From Actinomycetota bacterium (GTDB taxonomy: Bacteria > Actinomycetota > Thermoleophilia > UBA2241): a DNA stretch of 27,598 nucleotides. Under the pieces are notes generated by a model, which was given only the letters and a program-made list of their open reading frames with translations, searched no databases and was not told the DNA's origin. The stretch covers positions 4,879 to 32,476 of the forward strand of contig PMKK01000110.1 in assembly GCA_003157715.1 (NCBI GenBank), in the 5' to 3' direction. Of the stretch, positions 1 to 8,500 are shown piece after piece. The translations under genes and the position numbers were made by a program. Within the stretch, counting starts at the first letter, position 1. Every line of letters starts with the position of its first letter.

Positions 1-616
1 CGTCGACAAGGGTTGCACGGCGGCGCAGCTCATCCAGGCGGGACGGCAGGTGCTCGAGGCGGGCATCGAGCTGTGCTTCTACGTCATGCCCGGTCTGGGC
101 GGTCGTGACCTCATCGACGAGCACGTCCGCGGGACCGCGGCCGTGCTGCGCGAGGTCGCGACCGCGGCGTCGCCTGAGTGCCCGCTGGTCGTGCGGCTGC
201 GCACGACCGCCGTGGTCTCCGGCACGCCGCTGGCTGCCGACGAGGCCGTGGGGCGATTCGCCCTGCCCGACGACATCGAAGTGGCCGCCGAGCTGCGCGC
301 GCTGCTCGAGCAGCTCGACGGGGTCCGGCTCGAACTGCGGTCCGACCACCTGCTCAACCTGCTGCCGGGCCTCGAGGGCTCGCTACCGGCCGACCGTGCA
401 CGGCTCGCTGCCGTGCTCGACGAGCTGCTGGCGCTGCCTGCGGCCGAACAAGCCGAGTTCGCCCTCGGCGCGCGTGTGGGAGTGTTTCGTGAGCCCCCGG
501 ACAGGCTCGACTCCCAGCGCCAGGCGGCCTTGCGGCGACGCGTGGCGGGGTCCGACGATGCCGGCGCAAGCGAGAAGCTCGAGGCCGCCAAACGTATCCG
601 GGCGCGGTTCCTCTAG
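1..616 (+). CDS. Radical SAM protein, C-terminal part (5' end outside window)
   Basis: The frame is open from base 2 to the TAG at 614-616, and the true start lies upstream of the window. The visible part begins in the late barrel of a radical SAM domain: a K-G-C-T/A-A-x-x-I-x-A-x-R helix, then E-A-G-I-E-L and the strand FYVMPGLGGRD. This is the pattern seen in HemN/YgiQ/Elp3-like radical SAM enzymes. It is followed by V-R-L-R-T, G-T-P-L and an L-R-S-D-H-L-L-N-L-L helix. The cysteine cluster that binds the 4Fe-4S centre would be in the missing N-terminal half, so the substrate cannot be inferred. An insertion sequence starts two bases after the stop codon and its target duplication includes that stop, so the protein end is unchanged. 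The family call is firm; the exact function is unknown. Confidence 0.75.
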   Translation, partial: VDKGCTAAQLIQAGRQVLEAGIELCFYVMPGLGGRDLIDEHVRGTAAVLREVATAASPECPLVVRLRTTAVVSGTPLAADEAVGRFALPDDIEVAAELRALLEQLDGVRLELRSDHLLNLLPGLEGSLPADRARLAAVLDELLALPAAEQAEFALGARVGVFREPPDRLDSQRQAALRRRVAGSDDAGASEKLEAAKRIRARFL

Positions 617-618
617 CA
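611..618. repeat. Left target-site duplication of the insertion sequence
   Basis: The 8-base sequence CTCTAGCA lies directly outside the left inverted repeat and is repeated exactly at 1750-1757. It contains the TAG stop codon of the radical SAM gene (614-616). Confidence 0.9.
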
Positions 619-646
619 TGTCCTATCCCCGAGTAGTCGCGACACT
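619..646 (+). repeat. Left terminal inverted repeat of the IS
   Basis: The left end begins TGTCCTATCCCCGAG and, after five variable bases, reads GCGACACT. It matches the reverse complement of 1722-1749 at about 20 of 28 positions. The two conserved 7-base blocks probably mark the transposase recognition core. Confidence 0.88.
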
Positions 647-729
647 CGGGTTCTTCTTGTCTCACTGAGGTGGGGCGACGCATCCTGTCTGTTTGAGGGT
701 CCAATCTCGAGCAGAAGGAGCGTCGCCCC

Positions 730-1710
730 ATGACCAATGATGATGTCCTTTTCGCCTACCGTCTACGTGTGCTTGCCTCGGTGCGTGAGTTGGGCAGCGT
801 GGCCGCAGCCTGTCGCCTGCACGGCATCCACCGCTCGACCTATTACCGCTGGAAGAGCGCGGTCGAGCGCTTCGGCTCCGAAATCCTGCGCCCCCGGGGA
901 CGCCGCGCCCCGCAGATGCCCAACTCGATACCGGTGCTGGTCGAACAGCGCATCGTGGCCTTCGCCCTGGGCTTTCCCGGCTACGGACCGGCGCACATCG
1001 CAAGCGAGCTGGCCCGCCCCAAGTGGGGTGGCTTTAGCGTCTCTGCCAACGGCGTCTACCGCGTCCTGCGCCGCCACGGCATCCACACCCGGGCGCTGCG
1101 CTACGCCCTGCTGGCCGGCTATGCCGCCCCGCCTGAGCCCACCCGCGAGCCCGAACCGGAGCGCCATATCGAGGTCTCACACCCCGGCGAGCTCCTGCAG
1201 ATGGACTGCTTTTGCATCGGCCGGCTGGCGGGCACCAAGGGCGTCGTGTGGCAGTACACGGCGATCGACGCCGCCAGCTCCTTCGTCTGGGCCGAGCTGC
1301 ACGTCACGCCACGCAACCCCGACGTGCGCTTCGCCAGCGCCCTGGCGCGGCGCGCAGCGGGCGAGCTGCGCACGGCCGGCCGGCGCCTGGAGCGCGTGAG
1401 CACCGACAACGGCTCGGAGTTTCGCAACCACGTCTTCGACGCAGAGCTCGCCGGGCTGGGGGCGCACCACACGCTGATCAGCCCTGGCAGGCCGCAGTCC
1501 AACGGCTTCGTCGAGCGCGTGCAGCGCACGATCTTGGACGAGTGCTGGAAGCCGTCCTTCGCCCGCTACCTGATCCCCAAGTACATGGGGTTGCGCCGTG
1601 AGCTGGAGCGCTACCTGCGCCTCTACAACTACGATCGCACGCACAACGGGCGCCTGACGAAGGGCCGCACGCCCGCCGATGTGCTCGGTGCCGCTAAGAT
1701 GTATCGCTGA
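730..1710 (+). CDS. IS481-type DDE transposase
   Basis: This 326-residue protein should catalyse cut-and-join transposition of the element that contains it. The N-terminus (about residues 5-45) is a helix-turn-helix, with V-A-A-A-C-R-L-H-G-I-H-R-S-T-Y-Y-R-W as recognition helix. An H-x-x-x-x-L/Y-G-P-like linker and a second DNA-binding segment follow at about 75-115. The rve-type catalytic core spans roughly 145-320. The DDE triad is readable: Asp159 in LQMDCF, Asp226 in STDNGSEF and Glu262 in NGFVERVQ, giving DD(35)E spacing. The C-terminal YNYDRTHNGRLTKGRTP motif is typical of IS481 and IS3-like integrases. The ATG at 730 follows an AAGGAG ribosome site at about 714-719. There is no frameshift or internal stop, so it is probably functional. 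Confidence 0.95.
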   Translation: MTNDDVLFAYRLRVLASVRELGSVAAACRLHGIHRSTYYRWKSAVERFGSEILRPRGRRAPQMPNSIPVLVEQRIVAFALGFPGYGPAHIASELARPKWGGFSVSANGVYRVLRRHGIHTRALRYALLAGYAAPPEPTREPEPERHIEVSHPGELLQMDCFCIGRLAGTKGVVWQYTAIDAASSFVWAELHVTPRNPDVRFASALARRAAGELRTAGRRLERVSTDNGSEFRNHVFDAELAGLGAHHTLISPGRPQSNGFVERVQRTILDECWKPSFARYLIPKYMGLRRELERYLRLYNYDRTHNGRLTKGRTPADVLGAAKMYR

Positions 1711-1721
1711 AAGCAGCGGGA

Positions 1722-1749
1722 TGTGTCGCTACATCTCGGGGTCAGTACA
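1722..1749 (-). repeat. Right terminal inverted repeat of the IS
   Basis: On the minus strand this end reads TGTACTGACCCCGAG, five variable bases, then GCGACACA, with the same spacing as the left end. It lies just beyond the transposase stop codon. Confidence 0.88.
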
Positions 1750-1757
1750 CTCTAGCA
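1750..1757. repeat. Right target-site duplication of the insertion sequence
   Basis: This is an exact second copy of CTCTAGCA, directly after the right inverted repeat. Removing the element and one copy restores a short convergent intergenic spacer between the radical SAM gene and the tetR-type gene that ends at 1772. Confidence 0.9.
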
Positions 1758-1771
1758 GGCGGTCGCGCCGG

Positions 1772-2518
1772 TCAGCCGATCTCGCCGGTGAGATAGCGCT
1801 GGATCGTGGGCCCGATCGCGACGGCCACGGTGCCGACTCCGGCTGACGCCAGCGGCTCGACGCGGCCGACGTATCGCATCAGGGCGAGGCCGATGAACTG
1901 CGAGCCGGCCAGCGTGGCGCGCAGCTCGGCGTCGGGTACGCCCAGCGCGACGGCCAGCGGACCGAAGACCTCTTTGACGAGCAGACGGCGGACGAGGCCG
2001 GCGGCCTGCTCGTTGGAGATCACCGAGCGCAGCAGGGCCATGAAGACCGGCCGGTTGCAGGGCTCCTCCCAGATCGTGAGGAACCGTTCGACGACCTGCT
2101 CGCCGAGGCGCTCGCGATCGCCGGCGAGGATCGCCGACACGAACGCGGCGGGGGAGACCGGCAGCTCGACGGCGGCCTCGAAGAGTTGCTCCTTGGAGCC
2201 GAAGAAGTGGTGCACAAGGGCGGGGTCGACAACCGCGCGCGCGGCGATGGCGCGGATCGTGGCCCCGTCGTAGCCCGACTCTCCGAACTCGAGTCGCGCG
2301 GCCTGGAGAATGGCATCATGCGTGCCGCTGTCGCCGGGGCGGCGACCCGTGTGACCGGTGTGATCGCCATAACCGAGGTGAGCTGGGTGAGCGCCACGAT
2401 CGCCGTGGCCGGGGTGAGCGCCACGATCGCCGTGGCCGGGGTGCTCGCCAGGACCGTTGTGGCCGGGGTGATCGGCGTGACGGCGAGGCAGCGCGCTCGG
2501 TCCCGTGTCGGATCTCAC
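1772..2518 (-). CDS. TetR-family regulator with His-rich nonapeptide-repeat N-terminus
   Basis: This 248-residue regulator is very likely a repressor of the upstream pump gene. Residues about 68-115 form a typical TetR DNA-binding head, with ILQAARLEFGESGYDGATIRAIA followed by VDPALVHHFFGSKEQLF. The rest is an all-helical ligand-binding domain. No start codon exists close to the DNA-binding head. The only plausible start is the GTG at 2518, which overlaps the stop of the pump gene as GTGA, so the protein carries a 65-residue extension. That extension has about twelve histidines arranged in 9-residue units: HPGHNGPGE, HPGHGDRGA twice, HPAHLGYGD, then a degenerate HTGH unit. Such spacing could bind metal ions, but this is inference. 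The gene is last in its operon and convergent with the insertion sequence. Confidence 0.88.
   Translation of the reverse strand: MRSDTGPSALPRRHADHPGHNGPGEHPGHGDRGAHPGHGDRGAHPAHLGYGDHTGHTGRRPGDSGTHDAILQAARLEFGESGYDGATIRAIAARAVVDPALVHHFFGSKEQLFEAAVELPVSPAAFVSAILAGDRERLGEQVVERFLTIWEEPCNRPVFMALLRSVISNEQAAGLVRRLLVKEVFGPLAVALGVPDAELRATLAGSQFIGLALMRYVGRVEPLASAGVGTVAVAIGPTIQRYLTGEIG
2386..2466 (-). repeat. 27-bp tandem repeat inside the TetR gene
   Basis: Bases 2386-2412 and 2413-2439 are identical 27-mers. A diverged third copy follows at 2440-2466. The unit is a multiple of three and encodes the nonapeptide HPGHGDRGA and its variants, so copy-number change would lengthen or shorten the His-rich tail without a frameshift. 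Confidence 0.9.
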
Positions 2519-4233
2519 GTCTCGGGCGCCCCAGCTGCCGCATCGGTCGCCTCGCTGCGCTCGGCGCGGTTCATCTTCTCGTGACCTTCGTGTTCGCCCA
2601 GCCGGCTGCCGGTCATCAGACCGGGGATGACGGCCAGCAGCGCGGCCAGCGCCGCCGCATAGAACGGCCATTTGAACGACTTGGCGATGTCGTCTTTGTA
2701 GATGGCTTTGACGTGGGCCTTCATGCGCTGCTCGCCCAGAGCCTGGGCCGAGCCGGCCGGGGCCGGCGGCAGACCTTTCAGCGGGTCCGAGGACATCGCC
2801 GTGGCGGCGTCGCCGCCGCCCGAACGAGCGAGCTTGGCGGCGGCGCTTTCGATCTTGGCGACGATCAGCGGCTTGTCGGCGGCGGGGATCTGCGGCTGGG
2901 CCATGACGTAGGCGACGGACTGGCGGGTCGCGGTCTGGGCGTTGGTCGCCACCGTGTGCGTGAAGATGGCCACGAGCACCGCGACGCCCAGCGTGAAGCC
3001 GACCTGTCGCAGGGTATTGAGCGAGCCTGAGCCCACGCCGCGCACCTCGGGTGGCAGCGACGCCATCGACGCCGCCGAGAGCGTCGGCATGGCGAAGCCC
3101 ATGCCGACGCCGATGAAGGCGATGCGCCACATGATCTGGCCGACCGTCGTCGCGCCGTTCAGCTGCGCGAGCAGCACGAGCCCGATCGTGAAGAACACCG
3201 CTCCGACCACGGCCGGCAGACGCGGTCCGATGCGGTCGACGAGGCGTCCGGCGTTGGGCGCTATGATCAGGGCCACGATCGGCATGACGGTGAGCGCCAC
3301 GGCGGCGCGCAGCTCGGAGTAGCCGAGCACCGAGACCATGAAGATCACGACCAGCAAGAACGTGCCGCCCATGGCCATGCCGACGAAGCAGATGGCCGTG
3401 TTGGCGGCCGTGAACGAGCGGATGCGCAGCAGTTTCAGGGGGAACATGGGGTAGGGGGTGCGACTCTCCCACCACAGGAACACAGGAAAACAGACGACGG
3501 CCGCCACGAACATGACGACGACCCGCGGCGAGCCCCAGCCCCAGGAGTTGCCCTGGACCAGGGCGAGCGTGAGCAGGAACAGCCCCACGCCGGCCATCGC
3601 GATGCCGGGCACGTCGATGCCGCCGGCCGTGTCCCTGCCCCTGACCGCCACCGGGACGACGAGCGCGGCGAAGACGATGGCCGCGAGGCCGATGGGCACG
3701 TTGACGAAGAAGATCCAGTGCCAGCTTCCGTACGTGACGAGCAGGCCGCCCATGGTGGGGCCGACCGCGGCGGCGGCGGTGCCGAGGGCGCCCCACAGGC
3801 CGACGGCCATGCCCTGCTGGCGGCGCGGGAAGGCGCCGAGGACGATGGCGAGCGAGATCGTCAGAAGGGCGGCGCCGCCGAGACCCTGGCCGGCGCGGAA
3901 GGCGATCAGCCAGCCGATGTTGGGGGCGAGGCCGCAGAGCAGCGAGAAGACGGTGAAGGTCACGAGACCGAAGATGAAGACGCGCTTCTGGCCCCACTTG
4001 TCGCCGATGCGGCCCATCGACAGGAACGCCACGGCGAGCACGAGGTTGTAGGAGTTCAGCACCCACGACGCGCTGGTGACCGTGGTGTGCAGGCTGGTGA
4101 TGATGCGTGGCATGGCGATGTTGACGATGGTGACGTCGAGCAGCGCCATGAACATGCCGATCGAGACGGCGACCAGGATCCACCACTTGCGCGGGTGGCC
4201 CTGGTCCGGGGGGTGGGCGGCGGGTTCGTTCAC
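2515..4233 (-). CDS. DHA2-type (EmrB/QacA-like) MFS multidrug exporter
   Basis: This 572-residue inner-membrane protein should be a proton-driven drug or toxic-compound exporter with about 14 membrane helices. The first helix reads WWILVAVSIGMFMALLDVTIVN, including the L-D-x-T-I-V-N motif diagnostic of the DHA2 family. Motif A is visible in the first loop as G-R-I-G-D-K-W-G-Q-K-R. A long Ala/Ser-rich segment near residues 440-500 is probably an extracytoplasmic loop before the last helix, and the tail contains GEHEGHE. I chose the GTG at 4233 over longer open-frame starts because AAGGAG precedes it by six bases and the protein starts at the expected place before helix 1. It is transcribed from the promoter at 4326-4353 and overlaps the TetR gene by four bases. 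Confidence 0.92.
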   Translation of the reverse strand: MNEPAAHPPDQGHPRKWWILVAVSIGMFMALLDVTIVNIAMPRIITSLHTTVTSASWVLNSYNLVLAVAFLSMGRIGDKWGQKRVFIFGLVTFTVFSLLCGLAPNIGWLIAFRAGQGLGGAALLTISLAIVLGAFPRRQQGMAVGLWGALGTAAAAVGPTMGGLLVTYGSWHWIFFVNVPIGLAAIVFAALVVPVAVRGRDTAGGIDVPGIAMAGVGLFLLTLALVQGNSWGWGSPRVVVMFVAAVVCFPVFLWWESRTPYPMFPLKLLRIRSFTAANTAICFVGMAMGGTFLLVVIFMVSVLGYSELRAAVALTVMPIVALIIAPNAGRLVDRIGPRLPAVVGAVFFTIGLVLLAQLNGATTVGQIMWRIAFIGVGMGFAMPTLSAASMASLPPEVRGVGSGSLNTLRQVGFTLGVAVLVAIFTHTVATNAQTATRQSVAYVMAQPQIPAADKPLIVAKIESAAAKLARSGGGDAATAMSSDPLKGLPPAPAGSAQALGEQRMKAHVKAIYKDDIAKSFKWPFYAAALAALLAVIPGLMTGSRLGEHEGHEKMNRAERSEATDAAAGAPET

Positions 4234-4324
4234 GAGCTGCTCCTTGACTGTCGCGGGGCCGGCGCCGCGGGAGTGTCGCGGGCCGGCGAGAGAGGCACTG
4301 CGGATAGGAGACCACGAACGCGAC

Positions 4325-4344
4325 AATTCTACAAGCGTTGAATT
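4325..4344. promoter_or_regulatory. Probable TetR operator palindrome
   Basis: AATTCTAC and GTTGAATT form 8-base arms with one mismatch around a 4-base centre (AAGC). The site covers the -10 element and most of the promoter spacer, the usual position for repression by a TetR dimer. The TetR gene is in the same transcript, so autoregulation is the natural reading. The site also lies upstream of the divergent DDAH gene and may affect it. Confidence 0.65.
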
Positions 4345-4353
4345 ATCTGTCAA
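4326..4353 (-). promoter_or_regulatory. Sigma70-type promoter of the exporter-tetR operon
   Basis: On the minus strand a perfect -35 TTGACA (4353-4348) is followed, after 16 bases, by TAGAAT (4331-4326), five of six matches to the -10 consensus. This is a rare AT-rich patch in very GC-rich DNA. It predicts transcription starting near 4318, with a leader of roughly 85 bases before the GTG start at 4233. Confidence 0.75.
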
Positions 4354-4431
4354 GATGACTCGCGAGACGGCATGCCGTACCATCCGGGCGCCGCACTTCC
4401 GGCGCCGGCGACACGAAGGGAACGGACTGCC

Positions 4432-5295
4432 ATGAAGGTGATTGTCAGACCCCCCGGCGAGGCGTTTCGCCACGCCTTGTCCGAACATCCCGACAGGGAC
4501 ACGATCGATCTGGCTCTGGCCGGCGAGCAGCACGCCGCCTTCGTCGCCGAACTGCGCGCGGCTCGCGTCTCGCTCGTCGAACTGCCCGCCGAAGACGGGC
4601 TGGCCGACGCCTGTTTTGTATCGGACGTGCTGATCACCCTGCCGGCCGCCGCGGGCAGAGTGGGCGGAGCCGCCGCGAGCGCGGCGGACGCAACCGGCGC
4701 GGCTGGGCCGGCGGTCCTCGCTGTCGCTACGCGCCCTGGCGCGCCGAGCCGGCGACCCGAGGTGGCGTCGGTGCTCGCGGCGGCCCGCGGGCTGGTCGGT
4801 ACGACCTGCACGGTGACGGCGATCGCCGCGCCCGGCACGCTCGAGGGAGGCGACGTGATCGTCTACGGCGACCGTGTCGCGATCGGGCTCTCAGGACGCA
4901 CCAGCCGCCGCGGCGCGGAGCAGCTTGCCGAGATCGTGCGTGTGGCCGGCTACCGGCCGTATCTCTGCCCGGTCGAGGGTCGCCTTCACCTGGCGAGCTG
5001 GGTCAGCGTGGTGCGTCCCGACCTGCTGATCGGCATCGCCGGCGGCTTTGCCTCGCTCGATGCCGCCGGGCCCGACGCCGCGCCGCAGGACGAGATCGCC
5101 CGCATCGTGCTGCCCGACGACGAGGTCGTGGCCGCCAACGTGCTGCCGCTGGGCGGCCGGGTGTTCATGGCGGCCGGCAACCCGCTGGCCGCCGCCGCGC
5201 TACGCGCCGCGGGAGAGCAGGTCGTCGAGGTCGATCTGTCGGAATTCACCAAGGCGGACGGCGGACCCACCTGCCTGATCTCGCACGTGTTCTAG
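4432..5295 (+). CDS. Dimethylarginine dimethylaminohydrolase (DDAH-like)
   Basis: This 287-residue guanidino-modifying enzyme probably hydrolyses N-G,N-G-dimethylarginine, or a related guanidine, to citrulline and dimethylamine in the cytoplasm. The fold signatures run in order: L-A-D-A-C-F-V-S-D near residues 55-65 in the substrate loop, GTLEGGD with Glu138, RLHLASW with His186, and the C-terminal GGPTCL with Cys281. The last three match the Glu-His-Cys catalytic set of DDAH. An Ala/Gly-rich insertion at about residues 67-87 lengthens the surface. The ATG at 4432 was chosen because GAAGGGA lies just upstream. The gene is divergent from the pump operon across a shared 198-bp region. An agmatine or arginine deiminase-like activity is a less likely alternative. 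Confidence 0.87.
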   Translation: MKVIVRPPGEAFRHALSEHPDRDTIDLALAGEQHAAFVAELRAARVSLVELPAEDGLADACFVSDVLITLPAAAGRVGGAAASAADATGAAGPAVLAVATRPGAPSRRPEVASVLAAARGLVGTTCTVTAIAAPGTLEGGDVIVYGDRVAIGLSGRTSRRGAEQLAEIVRVAGYRPYLCPVEGRLHLASWVSVVRPDLLIGIAGGFASLDAAGPDAAPQDEIARIVLPDDEVVAANVLPLGGRVFMAAGNPLAAAALRAAGEQVVEVDLSEFTKADGGPTCLISHVF

Positions 5296-5459
5296 GATCC
5301 GCCGCGCGGGCTGGTTCGTCCGCTGCCGCCGACGGCCTGCGGTCGACTTCTCCTGCCACGCGTGTGCCGCGCACCCCTATTTCAGTTTCGTGGCACGCCT
5401 GTCGACTACAACCTTGAGAAGAAGCAGAGGCGGATCCGCGGCGCGAACCCTTGCGTCAA

Positions 5460-5487
5460 GGCAAGCACACGGCCCGCCGTGCTTGCC
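5460..5487 (+). other. GC-rich hairpin in the leader of the diguanylate cyclase gene
   Basis: GGCAAGCAC pairs with GTGCTTGCC, and an inner CGG/CCG pairs across one bulged A around the loop CCCG, giving an 11-bp stem. It ends 22 bases before the TTG start and lacks a T-tract. It is therefore more likely a leader structure or operator than a terminator for the DDAH gene. The rest of 5296-5509 shows nothing else I can assign. Confidence 0.45.
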
Positions 5488-5509
5488 GTGAACTGCCTGG
5501 AGACGCCAG

Positions 5510-8500
5510 TTGGCCGGTGGATCAAGAGACGATCGTGCAGCGGAGCGGTTCCTCGTCGATGCCGGGGAAGAGAAGCTGCGAGCTCAGGCGCTTCTGGCTC
5601 TGGTCGACGTCGCCGCGCACGTGATCGACGAGCTTGGCCCTGACAGAGGCCTGCCGCTCGTCTGCGCGCGCCTGCTGCGCGCCATGGACTGCACCACGGC
5701 CGTGCTGTCGCTCGTCGATTTCGGACGTGACACCCTGGAGTCGGTGGCCGGTTACGACGTGAGCGGCGTGCGCACGACCGTGTGCGGCTCGCGCTCTCTC
5801 GCCTCCGACGCTACCGCGGCTCGGGTGATCGCTAACCGGGAGCCGCTCTTCGCGGCGCCCGAACCTTCGAGCCCGGCGACCGCCGGGCGGTGTGACGGTG
5901 CGGCCGCGCAAGCCGACGGCGGCTGGCTGACGCTGCCGCTCGTGGTGAGCGGCGAAAGCATCGGCATGATCGAACTGCTCGCCGGTCAGCGTGAGCGGCG
6001 CTACACGACGGCCGAGCTCGTGCTGGCCCAGGGCGTTTGTGCGGCGATCGGTGAGGCGGTCGCCGCATCTCAGGCCTTTGCCAAGTACCGCCGGACGGGG
6101 AATGGGCCGCCGGCGGGCGATGGGCGCCGGGAAAGGGACGGCGCGGAGCCGGCCGGGAAAGGTGACCGATCGGCGACGGGCAGCGGCCGGCCCGCGGCCG
6201 ACCGCACCCTGGTCGATGTGGCGCGGCGCCTCGCGGAGGGCCTCGAGGTCCAGCATTGCGACGTGCTGGTCCGCCACGAGGTCTCGGGCGCGGTCAAGGT
6301 AGTCGCTCACTACGCGGCAGAGGCCGACGGCGGTCTGCCTGCCTGGCGCGTCTACGGCCTGGGTGACGTCGGGGCGCGCGCCAGAGCCGCGGCCGAACGC
6401 CGCGTCGCGACGGCTCACGACGACGACCTCGACCTGACGGCAGAGGAACGGGCCGAGATGATCGCCCGCGGTCAGCGTGCCGTGATGTACGTGCCCATCG
6501 TCGTCTCCGATCAGGTGGTCGGTTTCTTGTGCGCCATCGAGCGGCGTCACTCGCGTCGCTTCACTCACGCCGACAGAGCCTTCGCCACCCGCCTGGCCGA
6601 CGAAGCCGGAGTCGCGGTGGCCAGCGCCCGGGTCATCGATCGCCTCGACGCCGACAACCGCGAGCTGCGCCTGCTGCTCGAGACCGGCACGGCGATGGCT
6701 TCGAGCGTCGAGTTGCACACCACGCTTTCGACCATCAGCGAGCGGCTCGTGCAGACGCTCGGCGTCGCCTGGTCGGACATCTACGACTACCACCCCGATA
6801 CCGAGGAGCTCGAGGTCACCGCCTACTACCAGGTCCCCGGCGTGCCGCCCGACCCGACCTGGCTGGGGCGGCGTTTCACCCCCGACTCCTGGCCCGAGGG
6901 TTTTGCCGCGCTGCGCACCGGGCTTCCGCAGACGCGCTACTACGACTACTCGCGCCTCGCCTTCGAGGACTTTGCCCGCATGGCGACCTGGGGCGAGAAG
7001 GCCACGCTCAGCGTGCCGCTCGTCTGCGGCGACGAGGTGCTCGGGGTGCTCGATGTCGCCGAGTCGCGCTATCCGCGACGCTTCACGGCCGATGAGATCC
7101 GTCTGGCGGCCGCGATCGGCGGCCAGGCGGCGATCGCCATTCACAACGCGCGCCTGTTCGAGGAGACCGCCCGTCGCAACGCCGAGCTTGCCACGTTTCT
7201 CGGCGTGGCGGCGACGCTGAGCTCGACCGTCGACCAGCGCAGCGTGCTGGCCGCCATCGCCCGGCATCTGCGCGAGGCCCTGCATTCGGCCAGCGCCGAG
7301 GTTTACGATTACGACCCCGACCGCCGTTCGATGAAGCTCGTGGCCTACGACTCGGACTTGCCGCTGAACGCCGACGAAGGCTGGGCGGGCGTCTACGAGC
7401 TGAGCGACGACGCCCTGCTGGCGGAATGCATCGACCAGCGGCGGGAGATGGTGGTGCGATCCACCGACAGCGATCTGTCTCCTCAGACCCGCGAAGATCT
7501 GGCGCGCTGGGGCGACGCCTGCGAGTTGTGGGTGCCGATGGTCTATCAGGACGAGGTCCTGGGGCTGCTGTCGACCTCCGAGGTGTCGCCCGAGCGCCGC
7601 TACTCCGCTGACGAGCGGCGGCTCGCGACCGGCATCGCGGCACAGGCCGCGGCGGCGTTGCAGAACGCCCGCGCCTACGAACGACTGGAACAGGAGCGCG
7701 CCGCGCTGGCGCGCGTGAACCGGCGCCTGTCGGCTTTTGCGGAGCTGTCGGGCCAGATGCGCGGCTTGCTGTCCGAGGAGCGGCTGATCGACCTGCTGGG
7801 CCGTGTCCTGCACGGGGCGCTCGAGTTCAATCAGTGGGTGATCTACCTCTACGACCCGGAAAGCCAGCTCTTCCGGGCGGCCAAGTCCTTCGGCGGCACG
7901 CCCGAGATCGACGACCACTACGCCGCCACGCCGGTGCCCGCCCGGGTCATGAGCGGGCTGCTCGCCTCGGCGCGCATCATGTCGCAGTCCTATTTCGTCG
8001 ACCACCTGCAGCACACCTGGACCGACGAGGAGAACTTCTACCTGCCCGGCGAGGAGCTGGTCGGCGAGCGGCCCGAGGGTGAGTGGAACCAGTTCGATAC
8101 GCTGCTCGTGCCGATGACCGGACAGAAGAACCAGCTTATCGGCTACATCGAGGCCTACGATCCGCTCGATCGCCAGCGGCCCACCGAAGAGGTCGTCAGG
8201 CTGATCGAGGTGTTCGCCAGCAAGGCGGCCAGCAACATCGAGCTGCAGCGGGCCTACGGCGAGCTCGAAGAACAGTCACGTACCGACGGCCTCACCGGCC
8301 TGTACAACCACCGCTTCTTTCAGGAGCGTCTCACGGCCGAGACGGCTCGTGCCCAGCGCTTCGACAAACAGCTCACCCTGTTGATGATCGACGTCGACAA
8401 CTTCAAGGAGTTCAACGACACCTTCGGTCACCCCCAGGGAGACCGGCTGCTCAAGTCGCTCGCCGACCTTCTGCTGGCCCAGACGCGCGCCAACGTCGAC

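Larger units (their letters stand above)
619..1749 (+). mobile_element. Complete IS481-type insertion sequence
   Basis: The element is 1131 bp and is bounded by imperfect 28-bp terminal inverted repeats at 619-646 and 1722-1749. Both ends start TGT and share the blocks CCCCGAG and GCGACAC at the same offsets. It carries one transposase gene filling almost its whole length. The 8-bp sequence CTCTAGCA occurs immediately outside both ends (611-618 and 1750-1757) and is read as the target-site duplication. Intact ends, an intact transposase and an exact duplication suggest a recent, possibly still active, insertion. Family assignment rests on the transposase type and the single-ORF layout. Confidence 0.93.

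Noticed and set aside
2519..4315. The TetR reading frame stays open far upstream across the pump gene, suggesting one very large protein.
   Set aside because: The upstream part is a GC-driven open frame antiparallel in meaning to the clear MFS protein, is Arg/His-rich and has no domains. The GTG at 2518 is a natural coupled start.
5522..8014. Long minus-strand open frame opposite the diguanylate cyclase gene.
   Set aside because: It mirrors the codon pattern of the GAF-GGDEF gene and shows no recognisable domain or ribosome site.
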